From Branchinecta lynchi (taxonomy: Eukaryota; Arthropoda; Branchiopoda; Anostraca; Branchinectidae): a DNA stretch of 64,000 nt. Position 1 is the first letter of the stretch. Each line of letters starts with the position of its first letter. Below the pieces are notes generated by a model. The model did no database searches. It was not told the DNA's origin and saw only the letters and a list, made by a program, of their open reading frames with translations. The stretch covers positions 13,807,869-13,871,868 of the forward strand of contig JAKZAP010000009.1 in NCBI GenBank assembly GCA_023053575.1. The letters are read 5' to 3'. Both the position numbers and the translations under genes were made by a program. This document shows positions 63,813-64,000 of the stretch, in pieces.

Positions 63813-64000
63813 TTATAAGTGTATCTGTCTCCTCAGTTTGCAGTAGGAAAGAGTGATTATCATGCTTGCCAGGTTTGCTCTCTTTGCGTGATGTATCAGG
63901 CTCCCGATCATAGTTTCAAACAAGCTTATTGATCCGAAGACCGTTTATTCAAATTTTGCCACGTTTGCCATCCAAGGTGTGGAACATAGAAATATGTTAA

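Overview
This window is animal (metazoan, most likely invertebrate) nuclear DNA carrying one complete, apparently intact Polinton/Maverick (adintovirus-like) element of 13,625 bp at 7954-21578. The rest is intron-rich host sequence: parts of a Gln-rich protein gene, one PGM3 exon, most of a cyclin A gene and the 5' part of PERK (EIF2AK3), heavily sown with small DNA transposons, foldback elements and 5'-truncated non-LTR retrotransposons. The host exons have GT-AG splice sites and compatible phases; the species cannot be fixed from sequence alone.

Layout. 1-3120: 3' exons of a Gln-rich protein gene (+), with a poly(A) signal at 3113. 3120-7950: repeats, including a PIF/Harbinger-type MITE at 6006-6408. 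7954-21578: the Polinton, with 635-bp terminal inverted repeats (TIRs) and a 6-bp target duplication CACGCC. 21585-29700: repeat-rich sequence including a hAT-like element at 23468-24800. 29763-29938: a PGM3 exon (+) followed by a broken partial copy. 33198-44205: cyclin A (-), six exons, with nested hAT elements in an intron. 46-56 kb: hAT elements, foldbacks and LINE remnants. 56718-61672: the first three coding exons of PERK (+), whose introns hold MITEs and a tandem satellite.

The Polinton carries a full viral gene set: protein-primed PolB, FtsK/HerA-type packaging ATPase, adenovirus-type protease, double-jelly-roll major capsid protein, single-jelly-roll minor capsid (penton) protein, rve integrase, a pX-like basic/hydrophobic protein, a pVI-like small protein, a fibre-like protein, a zinc-ribbon protein, a membrane protein, an unknown coiled-coil protein and a small OB-like protein that sits inside both TIRs. 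All look intact, and the TIRs appear identical, so the insertion is young or kept uniform by gene conversion.

Main discovery candidate. Eleven of the thirteen distinct genes start at the same signal, TAAATG (usually AATAAATG, often preceded by YCTA). The two exceptions are the protease and the integrase. Each lies in the -1 frame of the gene just upstream, and each upstream gene carries a slippery heptamer in the correct register (A AAA AAC at 16125-16131; T TTA AAA / A AAA AAA at 16683-16692). The integrase frame has no usable ATG. This suggests a Polinton that makes its protease and integrase by -1 ribosomal frameshifting, in the manner of retroviral gag-pro-pol. The idea is inferred from frame geometry and needs comparison with other copies.
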